From an uncultured Lachnospiraceae bacterium (GTDB taxonomy: Bacteria > Bacillota > Clostridia > Lachnospirales > Lachnospiraceae): DNA of 64,000 bases. Under the pieces are notes generated by a model. The model ran no database searches. It had not been told where the DNA came from and saw nothing but the letters and a program-made list of their open reading frames with translations. The translations under genes and the position numbers were made by a program. Every line of letters begins with the position of its first letter. Position 1 is the stretch's first letter. Positions 9,490 to 19,810 of this stretch are shown one piece after another. The stretch lies in the NCBI GenBank assembly GCA_910578845.1, contig CAJTSL010000018.1, forward strand, positions 8,610-72,609, given 5' to 3'.

Positions 9490-12400
9490 TCATGACAAAA
9501 TAACGCTTGCCAAATCTAAGTTAATCTCCTGTTCCAACTTAAAAGAATAAATAACCTTCTCCGCTGTACGCACCCCCTCCCCCGTCATTTTATACCCGGA
9601 AAGCTGTTCTAACGCCTCCGCATAATAGTCTAATTGTGTCTGGTATCGCCTGATTAATTCATCCGGCGTCTTCACAGCATCCGTTTTATAGTCCACCACA
9701 ATATAGCTGCCCTTCTCCTCAAAGAATACATCAATGATTCCCTGGATCAGCACCGTTTCTTCAGGCGGAAAACTTTCATTTAAACGATTTGCGGGAAGCC
9801 CTAACACAAAAGGCTGCTCCCGATATAGCTTTCCTGCCGCTGCGGCATCCGCCATACGCTTTGCGATCTTACTATTTAGGAAAGAAACGATCTTCCGTAC
9901 GGAAACAGCATCATAATATCCCTGCGATAATTTACCTTCCGCCAACATATGCGCCAATTGTTCTTTTACCGCTTCTTCCAGATATTGCTGCTTATCCATT
10001 CCCCGCATTCCAGTATCCGGTTTTCTCCCTTTCCTGGCTTCCGTTTCATTATCCCAATCGGTCAATACACGAAAGTCCAATAGCTCCATGACCTTATGGA
10101 ATGCGCTTCCCCTATCCGATCCGCTGACACTCTCGTCGTGCTTTATGAATTTAGGCAGATAAGGGACAATCGGCTCTTCCTCATATAAAGTGAAAGAAAA
10201 ATCCGTTTCTTCTTTCATTCCTGCCTTTTTGAGTTCCGAAACTGTTGTTTTTGTATACAAATCTTTGAGGTTTTCATGGGGATAACGGAAAGAAAACCTC
10301 TCCGACATCATCGTCATAAGCCGTTTATCAATCCGGTCAGCCGTATGCACAGTATCCGCAAGCAAAAGCCTCCTTCTGTCACTCTCATGCGATAATGTCT
10401 CTTTTACTTTATTTGCCATAGTATCTTCCCAGGAAACTATGGCAAAACTAAATTTCCAGTCTTCCTCATAAAGCGGGTTTTGACTACTTGGCTCAATCCC
10501 ATACATACGCCATATATCGTCAAAGCACCGATTCCTTGACGCAATGTAGAGAATCACATCCAGGAAACTGCCCATCTGCATCAGCAAATGATACGAGAAG
10601 ACCCTCTCTTTTATTCCCCGTAATAAAGCGAGGGAGGGTATTTTTTTCTCAGGTCTTTTCAATACCCCGGTCAAGATCAGCTTCTCTTTTGCCCTCGTCA
10701 TAGCGACATATAAAATACGAAGCTCTTCCGCCAGATTCTCCTGCCGCATCCCTAAAGCGATAAAATTCCTCCTAAGATTCCTGCTGCTCACCCTAAGCTC
10801 GGGATTGACATAGTCCACGCCAATTCCCTGCTCCACATCCATCACCAGATGATCCCCCGCATCGCGCATGTTGAAGCTCTTGGCAATCCCTGCCACAAAG
10901 CAGACCGGGAATTCCAATCCCTTGCTTTTATGAATGCTCATGATCCGCACGACATCTGCGTTCTCATCTTGCAAGTTCGCTTCGCCATAATCAACGTCAT
11001 ATTTTTCCAATTGTTCTATATAACGAAGAAAATGATATAATCCGTAATAACTTGTCTTCTCATAATCCGCAGCTTTGATCAGCAGCATCTCTACATTGGC
11101 GCGCCGTCTGCTGCCGCCTGGCTTCGCCGCCATAAAAGATAGGTAGTCATATTCGCGGATTATCGTCTGCAATAATTCATGTACCGGCATGTAAACCGCG
11201 ATTTCCCGGTACCGCTCTATATGATTCAGAAATGCCTGTAACCGTTGCTGCAATGGCTCCTGACATACCTCTTTTACTTCCTGCAATGCTACAGCATATT
11301 CCTTTACCGCATCATACAAATACCGTTTCTGCGGGTATGCCGCTTTCACGCTTGCAATCTCCTCTTCCGAGAATCCACCGAAATAAGAATGCAATACGCC
11401 ATAAAACGGGATGTCCTGTAGCGGGTTATCCAATACACGCAAGAAGTGGAGCAGCTCCTGGATTTCTGTCGCTGCAAAATAACCCGTCTTAGATGAGACA
11501 TGCACCGGGATGCCCTCTTCTTCCAGGATCTGCTTAAACTCCTCATCCCATCCCGCCGTTGTCCGCAATAAGATGACAATGTCCTTATAAGAAGCCAGCC
11601 TAAGCTCTCCTGTATCCTTATCCGTTATCTGGAACGATGACACCAACTCTTTGATTTTGCCGGCAATGCCATAGGCTTCCTGCCTCTTTGCGCTGACTTC
11701 CCGCTCTATTCCTATTATTTCTGAAATGTTTTTTTGTCCTGTCGCAGCGCTTACGGCTTCTTCTGTCTTCCCGTTTATGGCATCTCCTGCCTTTCCATTT
11801 ACGGCTTCTCCTGCTTGCCCATTAATGGCTTCTCCTGCTTGCCTGTTTACGCTTTCCCCTACATTCTGCTCTGTCTTATCTTCTACGAAAAGCAGGACTT
11901 CCGTATCATTTCCTACATTTTCAAAAGCTCCTTTGACAAGCGCAAGCGAAGCGGCACCAGAGGCTGTCGTTTCTGGTACAGAGGAATCCGGTGCAGCCAA
12001 ATCCCGCGCACCCGGATAGGATGCGCCAGGGTATAACGCCGCTTTCTCATCATAGGCAATCCCGCCAAGCTCTGTCCGCATCACTTGGGAAAATACCGCA
12101 TTTGTCGAAACTAAGACTTCCTCTCTGCTGCGGAAATTCTTGTGTAAATCAATCCGCAGCGCATCAGTCCCTTGTATTTCCTGATACGTATGGTATTTCT
12201 CCATGAAAAGCTCAGGCCTTGCCAACCGGAACTTATAGATGCTTTGCTTCACGTCGCCAACCATGAAACGGTTAAAACGGCCTTCTGCCTCACCGGAAAT
12301 CGCAGAGAGAAGATATTCCTGCACCAGGTTACTATCCTGATACTCATCAATCAAAATCTCCGTAAAGTGACTGCGGTATTCCATAGCCGTCTCTGTCGCT

Positions 12401-13575
12401 TCAATCCCGCCCTCTTGTGTTCTCCGGAGCAAAATGGAAAGAGCAAAATGCTCTATGTCATCAAAATCCAGTATGTTCTTATCCCGCTTCGAAGCGGCAA
12501 ACGTTTCCAGAAAAAGCAGCGTCAAATCCACTAAAGCATTGACCGCATCACTGCACGCCCCCATCTGCGCCATGGCTTCTTCTGATGAGAGCGCGAAATA
12601 ATCTTTCCGTATCGACTGTAGGCTTTCTTTGATTTCTGCACGGGTATTTTTGACGAGCTCCCGTTTAAAAGCTGAAACAGTCTCATCTTTTTTCGAAGAA
12701 AGCCTGCCAAATGAAAGCGCAGAGAATAGGAGATAGCGTTTCTCATAATCCGATTCACGTAGCAGCTTTTCAAGACGCTCTTTCTCTTGCTCCAATAATT
12801 CCCCATACATATAAGGACCGTCCGGTTCTTCGCATATCGCTATACATTGACCAATTTGGTCAAGCAATCCTTGCAGCGACATCGAGACTTTCTCCATCAG
12901 TCCCTGTACCCAATGAAGCCGGGGAAATGCATCCGTTGCCCTGTTTCCTGTTCCTGCCCCCGTTCCTACATCACATGCATAGTCTTTCTTCCGTTCTCTT
13001 AGCCACTCTTCCGGGAACGGATTGCTCATCGCAAAATCATATAGCCTTAACACAGCTTCTTCTACGGCACTATCCCGGCTTCCGGTACTGAAATATTCCA
13101 TGCAGCGTATAAAAGACGGCTCTCCCTTCTGATAACATTGCTCAAGCACATCGCTCAAAACATCGCCGCGAAGCAGCTTCAGCTCCCCTTCGTCTGCAAT
13201 ACGAAAGCCAGGGTCTAAGCCAATTGTGTGAAAGTTGTTGCGGATGACAAACAAACAAAAGCTATCTATGGTAGTAATCTGGGCATTATGCAAGAGCGCC
13301 GCCTGTTTCTGCAAATGCTCATTTTCCGGTTCTAACACCAGCCGTTCACTGATCGCTGCGCTGATTCTCTCCCGCATCCCTGCTGCTGCCGCATTGGTAA
13401 AAGTCACAACGAGCAAACGGTCAATATCTACCGGATGCGCACTGTCACTGACCATCTTCACAATACGCTCCACTAGCACTGCCGTTTTCCCGGATCCTGC
13501 CGCCGCCGATACCAGTAGGTTACAGCCATGTGTATCAATTACTTTCTGTTGTTCTTCCGTATATGTTACGCCCAT
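9490..13575 (-). CDS. addA: ATP-dependent helicase/nuclease subunit A (AddA)
   Basis: Main helicase-nuclease subunit of AddAB, the Firmicutes equivalent of RecBCD for double-strand break resection. It has 1361 residues. It starts YTEEQQKVIDTHGCNLLVSAAAGSGKT (Walker A near residue 30), then the superfamily-1 motif LIDEYQDSN, MVGDVKQSIYKFR, the helicase motif SIHKSKGLEFPV and EELRILYVAMTRAKEKL. The C-terminal nuclease motif is YIVVDYKTDAV. At about residues 574-606 an extra Gly/Asn/Ala-rich stretch is made of four 8-residue repeats, with further low-complexity sequence before it. The protein is therefore longer than the roughly 1230 residues usual for the family. It lies 165 nt after addB with an AAGGAG ribosome site. 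Confidence 0.97.
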   Translation of the reverse strand: MGVTYTEEQQKVIDTHGCNLLVSAAAGSGKTAVLVERIVKMVSDSAHPVDIDRLLVVTFTNAAAAGMRERISAAISERLVLEPENEHLQKQAALLHNAQITTIDSFCLFVIRNNFHTIGLDPGFRIADEGELKLLRGDVLSDVLEQCYQKGEPSFIRCMEYFSTGSRDSAVEEAVLRLYDFAMSNPFPEEWLRERKKDYACDVGTGAGTGNRATDAFPRLHWVQGLMEKVSMSLQGLLDQIGQCIAICEEPDGPYMYGELLEQEKERLEKLLRESDYEKRYLLFSALSFGRLSSKKDETVSAFKRELVKNTRAEIKESLQSIRKDYFALSSEEAMAQMGACSDAVNALVDLTLLFLETFAASKRDKNILDFDDIEHFALSILLRRTQEGGIEATETAMEYRSHFTEILIDEYQDSNLVQEYLLSAISGEAEGRFNRFMVGDVKQSIYKFRLARPELFMEKYHTYQEIQGTDALRIDLHKNFRSREEVLVSTNAVFSQVMRTELGGIAYDEKAALYPGASYPGARDLAAPDSSVPETTASGAASLALVKGAFENVGNDTEVLLFVEDKTEQNVGESVNRQAGEAINGQAGEAVNGKAGDAINGKTEEAVSAATGQKNISEIIGIEREVSAKRQEAYGIAGKIKELVSSFQITDKDTGELRLASYKDIVILLRTTAGWDEEFKQILEEEGIPVHVSSKTGYFAATEIQELLHFLRVLDNPLQDIPFYGVLHSYFGGFSEEEIASVKAAYPQKRYLYDAVKEYAVALQEVKEVCQEPLQQRLQAFLNHIERYREIAVYMPVHELLQTIIREYDYLSFMAAKPGGSRRRANVEMLLIKAADYEKTSYYGLYHFLRYIEQLEKYDVDYGEANLQDENADVVRIMSIHKSKGLEFPVCFVAGIAKSFNMRDAGDHLVMDVEQGIGVDYVNPELRVSSRNLRRNFIALGMRQENLAEELRILYVAMTRAKEKLILTGVLKRPEKKIPSLALLRGIKERVFSYHLLMQMGSFLDVILYIASRNRCFDDIWRMYGIEPSSQNPLYEEDWKFSFAIVSWEDTMANKVKETLSHESDRRRLLLADTVHTADRIDKRLMTMMSERFSFRYPHENLKDLYTKTTVSELKKAGMKEETDFSFTLYEEEPIVPYLPKFIKHDESVSGSDRGSAFHKVMELLDFRVLTDWDNETEARKGRKPDTGMRGMDKQQYLEEAVKEQLAHMLAEGKLSQGYYDAVSVRKIVSFLNSKIAKRMADAAAAGKLYREQPFVLGLPANRLNESFPPEETVLIQGIIDVFFEEKGSYIVVDYKTDAVKTPDELIRRYQTQLDYYAEALEQLSGYKMTGEGVRTAEKVIYSFKLEQEINLDLASVILS

Positions 13576-13740
13576 CTTACCTGTCTCCTTTATCCCTTGC
13601 CGTTATCGGGGAGGCCTTCTGTCGTTATATTAAATTCCGCACATCAGTGCCTGCCTCTCCCGCCGCCGCGTTCTCAGATCTCCTCTTTCTCCGGCTCTTC
13701 CTCCCTTTCAGGTCTCCGCTTCCCTCAGTCTTCCTCGCTT

Positions 13741-16700
13741 TCAGGCCTCTTCTTTCTCCGGCTCTTCTTCGCTAACGCCCGTAGTCTCTGCTTCCATTAA
13801 GCGCAGCGCATCTTCCTTCGATAGCTTTGGCAGCAGGCGCATCTCGTATCCGGCAATCTCCATATCGTATCCGCAGACACTTTTATAAGCACAATAGGCG
13901 CAGGCGCTGTTCCCATTCTGTTCACACGGATTGACTGCAATATTTCCCTGTAAGATGCCATGCCCAAGTTCTTTGATTTTATGATTAACATAACTTGAAA
14001 TTGTCTTCATGTCTTCTTCGCTGATGACACTCGAATGAGCCGAGAAGGAACCGTCCTTTTTCCGTTCAATGGGGATGATATCGGACTTATCCGTAAACGC
14101 CCCGTCTAAAAGCGCAATCGCCTTGTCATTTTCATTGACTATTCCAGTCATCTTCAATTCCTGTAATAGCTTCTGGTTCAACTGTTCGGGCGTTAACATC
14201 TGTCCGTCCTCTATCATCGGATCTGCAATATGGTAATAGAGCATTGCCGCAGGCACTACCGCCTTCCCCGGATGCTTCTTCTGCTCCATCTCCACCGCAG
14301 CGTTCATATAGACTACTAACTGTAACTGTAACCCATAATATAACGCCGCCAAGTCAAACTTCCGGTTCCCGGATTTATAATCAATGACCTTCACATAAAC
14401 CGTATCGTCCTCTTCGCACGTATCTATCCTGTCAATCCTGCCGCGCAGCTTCATCTTCTCTTCCCCGGTCAGGGCAATGTTCACCGCCTCTAAATCCTCT
14501 AACATCGAAAAGGACATCTCGAAATGTTCCGGCAGGAAAGAGCCTTTTTGCAACTGTTTCTGTAAGGTCATAACCGTCCGCTTCAAGATCCTTCTTAGCC
14601 GCCGCAATAAATATTGGTTCCTCGCATTACTATATAGAATCGTCTCCCCATAGCTTACGGCATATTCCTCTATCGCCTCATCTAAGAGCTTTTCTCCCAT
14701 ATCTTTGGGAAAATCAAACCATGTATACTGATGCTCCGCCAATTTATTGGCGAAAAGCTCTAAAACGCCATGGAAAAGATTGCCCATGTCCACATCTTCA
14801 AAGCTATATTCACCACGTTCTCTTAGCGCAAGCCCATATTGCAAAAAATGTGCATAAGCGCATGCCGCATATTTCTCTAAACGGCTGACGCTATTATACA
14901 GCATACTGCCGTACAGCGCTGTTGTGACCTGCTTAGAGAGCGGAGTTTCCCGATAATGATAAAAGGCAGTGGCAACTAGCCGTTCTATCCGCTCCCGCCA
15001 GATAGATTCCTTATGATAACTATGGTAGAAAGTGAAGAGCTTGCGCTCCTCTTCCTCACTTGTCCTGTCCGCTGCATAATCCCGGAGCAAATCCGTGAAA
15101 AAAGCAATACCGTCATTGCCGTTGGTCAGTTGCTCCTCCACCGGCCAAAGTTCCGGGCATGCAATCTCTATCTTCGGAAAGAGTTTTCTCATCGTATCAA
15201 TCAGATATGCCGGACGCATGCTCTTCCCGTCATTGCCAACCTTCGCATACGATAAATACAGCTTTTGCGAAGGTTTCGTCATGTTCATGTACAGATACAG
15301 CCTCTGGATATACATCTGCTGCCTCGGCGTCGGCGCAAGCTCCCATCCCGCCTCCTGCAAGAACTCCCTGTCAATGTCAGAAATGATGCCGCCCCCGCCG
15401 CTTCCTTTGGGAATATTCCCGTCATTAATCCCCAGGAAAAAGAGCGCCTCCACCTGCTTTAACCGCGTCCTCTCAATATCGCCAATCACAATCCTGTCCA
15501 CATTCTGCGGAATCGTGCCTACCGTAATCTCCGTAAATCCCGCATCCAAAATCTGCACAAACTCCTGAAAACTGATTTCTTCTTCCCGCAAAAGCGCTTC
15601 GATCTGGTCTAACAGATCAATCACCAAGCCGTAAATCTGCGCATATTCTTTCGCTCTCGCAAGATCGCCTTCCCTTGTGAATTTCTCTTCATAAACGCTT
15701 AGCTTTCTCTGTAATTCATTCTTTACCAGGAAATCATACAAAGCCCGCACAAGCTCGCCCGCAGTCCCACATGGTGACAATATAGGCGAAAGCTGTTCTA
15801 ACAGCCTAAGGCGCATATCATTGTACATGGCAAGCAGCGCCTCGCCTTCCTCTCCCTCTTCTTCTCTATAGACAAAAAGGCTTCCCCACTGTTTCCTGCC
15901 ACGGATACCGAACCTGCGGATATAGTTCTCTAGCCTGTCCACATCCTCTCTTAGGAACCCGCATAACCCTGTCCGCAAATAATGGAACACCGACTCCCTG
16001 CTAAAATCTTGTAGCACAATCTGCAATGCGCTACGGATATATTCTGTGAAAGGGTTACATAAAATCCCCCTTGTCCTGTCCATATAAATCGGAATGCCAA
16101 ATTTGGCAAATTCCTCCTCCAAATCATTCCCATACGTCTCCATATTACCTGTGACAACCGCAATATCCCGATAATGCATCCCGCTTTTCAATAACCGGTA
16201 GATTTCAATGCACGTTTGCCGGACTTCCTCTTTCGGTGTGGAAGCCTCCCGGATTGCAATGCTCTCAGGCGCTTCTTCATAGGCATTCACCGGATAGCGG
16301 AATAAATGCTGCTCCAAATGGGCGAGCGCAGGGTTTTCAGCAAACCTGGGAAGCCGTCCCTGCACGCGTTCCTTACAGACAACCGGAGGAAGCAGATTCA
16401 CATCTGCTTCCTCCCCCAGTTTCTTTAAATCCGTTACCGTTTTCTTGCTTAAATGAAACAGCTTCTGTTCGCCATCCATACGATCAGGATTCTCGTTGAT
16501 ATCTATCGTAATCGTAACGATAACTTTTTGCGCCAATCTCATGAGTTCCTGTATCACGCGATACTGTATGGGCGTAAAACCGGTAAATCCGTCAAATGCA
16601 ATTACACAGTCACGGATAATCCCGGATTTCGGCAATGCCTCCCGCAATCTGTCCAACGTCTCTTCCGTTGTTATGAATTTCTCCTGAATATATGCAAGGA

Positions 16701-17196
16701 AACTATTATATAACACTTCCAGGTCTTTTAGCTTATAGTAAAGCGCTCCCCGTCCTTTCGCACACGCCGAAATATCAGCAATCTCCTGTAAGCCAATCCC
16801 ATATTGCATAAACTCTGAAATCGCTGACTTGACTTCATGGATATAACCCATTTTATGTAAATGAGCGCCGATCACCGAAAGCTGCTCTTGTTCTTTTTGT
16901 GCGATTTTGCGCAAGATCAGGCTTTTCCCCGTGTCATCTAAGACTGGCATGTCCTCATATCCCACTTCTTCCAGGATCCTATGGGTCAGCCGCCCGAAAC
17001 TAAGGACGTCAATATTCATGATCCCTTTGTTCGGATGTTCCAGGACTAAGTCCATCTGCGTCTGCATCGTAAACTGATCTGGCACGACCAGCAGGAAATT
17101 GCGCCCAGGCTCTTTCCTGGATGCTTCGATAATGTCCTCATGTAATTTCCTGCTCTTCCCAGCTCCCGAACCACCATAATAAAATTGAAGCGCCAT
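13741..17196 (-). CDS. addB: ATP-dependent helicase/deoxyribonuclease subunit B (AddB)
   Basis: AddB, 1151 residues, Chi-recognition and nuclease subunit of AddAB. The N-terminal FYYGGSGAGKS is its P-loop. The C-terminal nuclease motif VKVIDYKSGN lies near residue 935. The iron-sulfur cluster cysteines are visible: one in KYAACAYAHF near 775 and three in CAYCAYKSVCGYD near 1105. I prefer the ATG at 17196, 10 nt after AAGGAG; a TTG at 17202 is too close. The acidic end (EEEPEKEEA) is encoded by sequence partly repeated 67 nt downstream (13686-13700 versus 13753-13767), so the tail looks like a local duplication. It is the first gene of addB-addA. Confidence 0.96.
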   Translation of the reverse strand: MALQFYYGGSGAGKSRKLHEDIIEASRKEPGRNFLLVVPDQFTMQTQMDLVLEHPNKGIMNIDVLSFGRLTHRILEEVGYEDMPVLDDTGKSLILRKIAQKEQEQLSVIGAHLHKMGYIHEVKSAISEFMQYGIGLQEIADISACAKGRGALYYKLKDLEVLYNSFLAYIQEKFITTEETLDRLREALPKSGIIRDCVIAFDGFTGFTPIQYRVIQELMRLAQKVIVTITIDINENPDRMDGEQKLFHLSKKTVTDLKKLGEEADVNLLPPVVCKERVQGRLPRFAENPALAHLEQHLFRYPVNAYEEAPESIAIREASTPKEEVRQTCIEIYRLLKSGMHYRDIAVVTGNMETYGNDLEEEFAKFGIPIYMDRTRGILCNPFTEYIRSALQIVLQDFSRESVFHYLRTGLCGFLREDVDRLENYIRRFGIRGRKQWGSLFVYREEEGEEGEALLAMYNDMRLRLLEQLSPILSPCGTAGELVRALYDFLVKNELQRKLSVYEEKFTREGDLARAKEYAQIYGLVIDLLDQIEALLREEEISFQEFVQILDAGFTEITVGTIPQNVDRIVIGDIERTRLKQVEALFFLGINDGNIPKGSGGGGIISDIDREFLQEAGWELAPTPRQQMYIQRLYLYMNMTKPSQKLYLSYAKVGNDGKSMRPAYLIDTMRKLFPKIEIACPELWPVEEQLTNGNDGIAFFTDLLRDYAADRTSEEEERKLFTFYHSYHKESIWRERIERLVATAFYHYRETPLSKQVTTALYGSMLYNSVSRLEKYAACAYAHFLQYGLALRERGEYSFEDVDMGNLFHGVLELFANKLAEHQYTWFDFPKDMGEKLLDEAIEEYAVSYGETILYSNARNQYLLRRLRRILKRTVMTLQKQLQKGSFLPEHFEMSFSMLEDLEAVNIALTGEEKMKLRGRIDRIDTCEEDDTVYVKVIDYKSGNRKFDLAALYYGLQLQLVVYMNAAVEMEQKKHPGKAVVPAAMLYYHIADPMIEDGQMLTPEQLNQKLLQELKMTGIVNENDKAIALLDGAFTDKSDIIPIERKKDGSFSAHSSVISEEDMKTISSYVNHKIKELGHGILQGNIAVNPCEQNGNSACAYCAYKSVCGYDMEIAGYEMRLLPKLSKEDALRLMEAETTGVSEEEPEKEEA

Positions 17197-17243
17197 ACCC
17201 AATCGTCTCCTTCATACCCGGCTAACTACGAACCTTCTTCATC

Positions 17244-17714
17244 CTATTGTAACAGATTCAGCACCATATGCCTAGACTGATTCGCCTGTGTCTCCATCGC
17301 CTATGACACCTGCTCTAAGCTGGCCGCTGTCTGTGACGCCCGGTTCTCTTTCATCTGATATGTGACCGTTAAATCATTCGCACCGTCTAAGACCATGTGC
17401 CATTGGCTCTGCTGCCACTTCACACTCCCATCGAACTGATAATAAGGATACTCATGCCCCTCACCAAGCGCGCCGTCTCCTATTTTGACCCAGGAAACGC
17501 CGTACTGCACGTTCTCGCTTCCCTGCTTCAATCCTCTTATCGCCCTGCGCATGCCTTCGGAAATGGAAAGCCCCGCTGCGTCATCCGCCGCGCGATTGAT
17601 CCGATAGCCGGATGATAGCTTCTCTGCGGAAGAACTCTTACTTTTGGTATTCGTTTTGAAAAATCTCTCTGCATTCATTGCCGCAATATTATGGGCAATC
17701 ACGTTCATACTCAT
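17244..17714 (-). pseudogene. Decayed flagellin (N- and C-terminal D0/D1 pieces joined, internal stop)
   Basis: The first 75 codons give a good flagellin N-terminus: VIAHNIAAMNAERF, KLSSGYRINRAADDAAGLSISEGMRRAIRGLKQ. After GDGALGEG the sequence jumps to unrelated or divergent residues. It then returns to the flagellin C-terminus (TASLEQVS, stop, AMETQANQS, then VLNLLQ and the normal stop at 17244-17246). A TAG at 17301-17303 interrupts the C-terminal helix, and the middle (about 100-plus residues) is gone. It therefore cannot make a polymerising flagellin. It overlaps the end of the small upstream gene by 26 nt. No other motility genes are in the window. Confidence 0.85.
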
Positions 17715-18012
17715 AATACCCCTGCCTTTCTCTTAACAGTTGTGCCCGCTTCGCCGTCAGGAGCGCAAGGATATCTTTCGCCTGTCTTGCCTGTTTATGG
17801 ATAATGCACTGTCTGATTCCTGTAAGCTGTCTTTCCAATATATCCAATCCTAAACCTTGCACGCTTTTTAACATCCGCTGCACAGTCATCATTGCAATCT
17901 GCCAGTTTTCATGATGAAGCGCCTGGCCTAGCTTCATGAAATCCTTGCTTGCCAGAAAATCTCCTACATCATAAACTTGTCCCGATTGCTCACACATACT
18001 TTGATTCTCCAT
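17689..18012 (-). CDS. Hypothetical protein next to flagellin remnant
   Basis: An unrecognised small protein of 107 residues from the ATG at 18012; a GTG start 7 codons earlier is possible. It is predicted mostly helical and has DFLASKDFMKLGQALHHENW and a basic C-terminal half with KQARQAKDILALLTAKRAQLL. There is no signal peptide or membrane segment. The stop overlaps the flagellin-remnant start, which suggests both once belonged to a motility transcript. It could be a flagellar chaperone-like or regulatory protein, but I see no diagnostic motif. About 200 nt of AT-rich DNA lies upstream. Confidence 0.5.
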   Translation of the reverse strand: MENQSMCEQSGQVYDVGDFLASKDFMKLGQALHHENWQIAMMTVQRMLKSVQGLGLDILERQLTGIRQCIIHKQARQAKDILALLTAKRAQLLRERQGYYEYERDCP

Positions 18013-18153
18013 TCTCTTTTTCCCATCCACCACAAAACTTTGGCTACATCCTCATCGAAATTCCTAATGTAAAATTAGTTTATTATTATCTATAATATCA
18101 TATTTTTCAACGATGTCTATAATACTATATTATCAATTAACCGTGGAAATAAA

Positions 18154-18198
18154 ACAAAAAAACCCTTCATTTCACATCCGGTGACATGAAACAAAGGG
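18154..18198 (-). terminator. Intrinsic terminator of metNIQ
   Basis: On the minus strand a long stem starts with CCCTTTGTTTCATGTCA, pairs with GTGAAATGAAGGG, and is followed by seven T's. It lies 25 nt after the metQ stop. Confidence 0.85.
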
Positions 18199-18222
18199 AT
18201 TTTTCTAAACGGATATTCCTAT

Positions 18223-19038
18223 CTATTGGAACGGAATTACCGCTCCGTCATAAGTATTGTCTATATATGCCGTAATTTCATCAGATTTGAGCACGTCTAC
18301 CAAAGCCTTAATGCCTTCGCTGTTTTCATTGCCTTCTTTGACAGCGATTACATTCACATAAGTCTTAGCTGCCTCCGAGTCGGATTTCTCATAAGCAATC
18401 GAATCATTCCCTACGGAAAAGCCAGCTTCCAACGCATAATTACCGTTTAAGACAACAAATGCCACTTCATTTTTTACCCTCGATACCTGTGCTGCTTCTA
18501 ACTCCTCGATTTCAATACCGATCGGATTATCTGCAATATCCGTAACGGTAGCTTCCAGGCCGACGCCGTCCTTTAGCGTTATGATGCCATTATCCTGTAG
18601 CAGAAGAAGCGCTCTTGCTTCGTTCGTCGTATCATTCGGCACGGCGATGACATCCCCTGCTTCCAATGTAGATAAATCACTCTTTGTCCCGGGATAAATG
18701 CCAAACGGCTCATAGTGGATCCCACCCGCATTGACAAGATGGGTATCATGCTCTACGTTAAAAGAATCCAGATACGGGATATGCTGGAAATAATTCGCAT
18801 CGAAGTTCCCGCTTTCTACCACCAAGTTTGGCTGTACATAATCATCGAAGACCGTCACTTCCAAAGTCCAGCCCTGCTCTGCCAGTATGCCTTTAGCCTG
18901 CTCTAAGATCTCAGCATGTGGGGTGGCGGAAGCCGCTACGGTAATCGTTTTGTCATCCTTTTTATCGCTGCCGCATCCGCTAAGCGTTCCCAATGCCAAT
19001 GCTGCCGTTAATAAAACTGCAATTCCTCTTTTCTTCAT
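18223..19038 (-). CDS. metQ: Methionine ABC transporter substrate-binding lipoprotein MetQ
   Basis: Extracytoplasmic methionine-binding lipoprotein, 271 residues. It has a type II signal peptide (MKKRGIAVLLTAALALGTLSGC; lipobox LSGC), then TITVAASATPHAEILE, typical of NlpA/MetQ. Further family blocks are FQHIPYLDSFN, GIYPGTKSDL and VPNDTTNEARALLLLQ. The ATG at 19038 has AAAGGAGGAG upstream; the frame extends 24 codons further but without a signal peptide start. It is the last gene of metN-metI-metQ and ends at an intrinsic terminator. Methionine specificity is inferred from the family and from the Met-rich leader and NIL domain elsewhere in the operon. Confidence 0.94.
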   Translation of the reverse strand: MKKRGIAVLLTAALALGTLSGCGSDKKDDKTITVAASATPHAEILEQAKGILAEQGWTLEVTVFDDYVQPNLVVESGNFDANYFQHIPYLDSFNVEHDTHLVNAGGIHYEPFGIYPGTKSDLSTLEAGDVIAVPNDTTNEARALLLLQDNGIITLKDGVGLEATVTDIADNPIGIEIEELEAAQVSRVKNEVAFVVLNGNYALEAGFSVGNDSIAYEKSDSEAAKTYVNVIAVKEGNENSEGIKALVDVLKSDEITAYIDNTYDGAVIPFQ

Positions 19039-19147
19039 AATCTTCTCCTCCTTTAATCCTTTCCTTTGTGTAACCCTTCTATATAAAAAGCATCCATCCA
19101 GAACATGCAAGCCATGGATGGGCGCCTTCTATCCTTTCTGGCATTTC

Positions 19148-19810
19148 CTACAGTTTTCTCTTATCAAGCTTATTCGACAGCCGCATGCCTATCGTCTGGA
19201 AGATCTGCACCAGTACGACCAGAAGGATCACTGTCGCAAGCATGATATCGGCCTGCCAACGGTAATAACCATAACGGATGGCAATATCACCAAGTCCGCC
19301 GCCACCGACAATGCCTGCCATTGCCGAATATCCAAGAACCGTGCCGATTGCAATTGTCGCGCCCACCAGGATAGAAGTCCTCGCCTCGACTAACATCACT
19401 CGCCAGATAATGGTAAAAGTGCCTGCGCCCATGCTTTGCGCCGCCTCAATCACGCCCTTATCCACTTCGTTCAGGGAAGATTCCACCATGCGCGCGATAA
19501 AAGGCGCTGCCGCCACCGTAAGCGGGACAATGGTCCCCGTCGAGCCGTAGCTTTTCCCTACCAGGAAAATAGTAAACGGAATCAGGAGAATCAATAGGAT
19601 TAAAAATGGTATGCTCCTGATGACATTAGCAATCACATCTAATATCTTATAAACAACAGCGTTCGGTTTGATGCCGTTTTTGTCTGTCACAGCCAGGGTA
19701 ATCCCCATCGGCAGCCCCAATATGTACCCGCACAGTGTCGAAACCAGCGTCATGTACAGCGTATCCCCGATTCCTTCCACAATCATCCAGATGACTTCTT
19801 TACTCCACAT
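19148..19810 (-). CDS. metI: Methionine ABC transporter permease MetI
   Basis: An inner-membrane permease of 220 residues with about five hydrophobic helices. It contains the ABC permease EAA loop (ARMVESSLNEVDKGVIEAAQSMGA) and the MetI-typical GYSAMAGIVGGGGLGDIA. The ATG at 19816 is only 2 nt from AGGAGGT, so the ATG at 19810 (8 nt) is the better start. The ribosome site is inside the end of metN and the genes overlap by 11 nt, so translation is coupled. It forms the pore of the MetNIQ importer. Confidence 0.95.
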   Translation of the reverse strand: MWSKEVIWMIVEGIGDTLYMTLVSTLCGYILGLPMGITLAVTDKNGIKPNAVVYKILDVIANVIRSIPFLILLILLIPFTIFLVGKSYGSTGTIVPLTVAAAPFIARMVESSLNEVDKGVIEAAQSMGAGTFTIIWRVMLVEARTSILVGATIAIGTVLGYSAMAGIVGGGGLGDIAIRYGYYRWQADIMLATVILLVVLVQIFQTIGMRLSNKLDKRKL

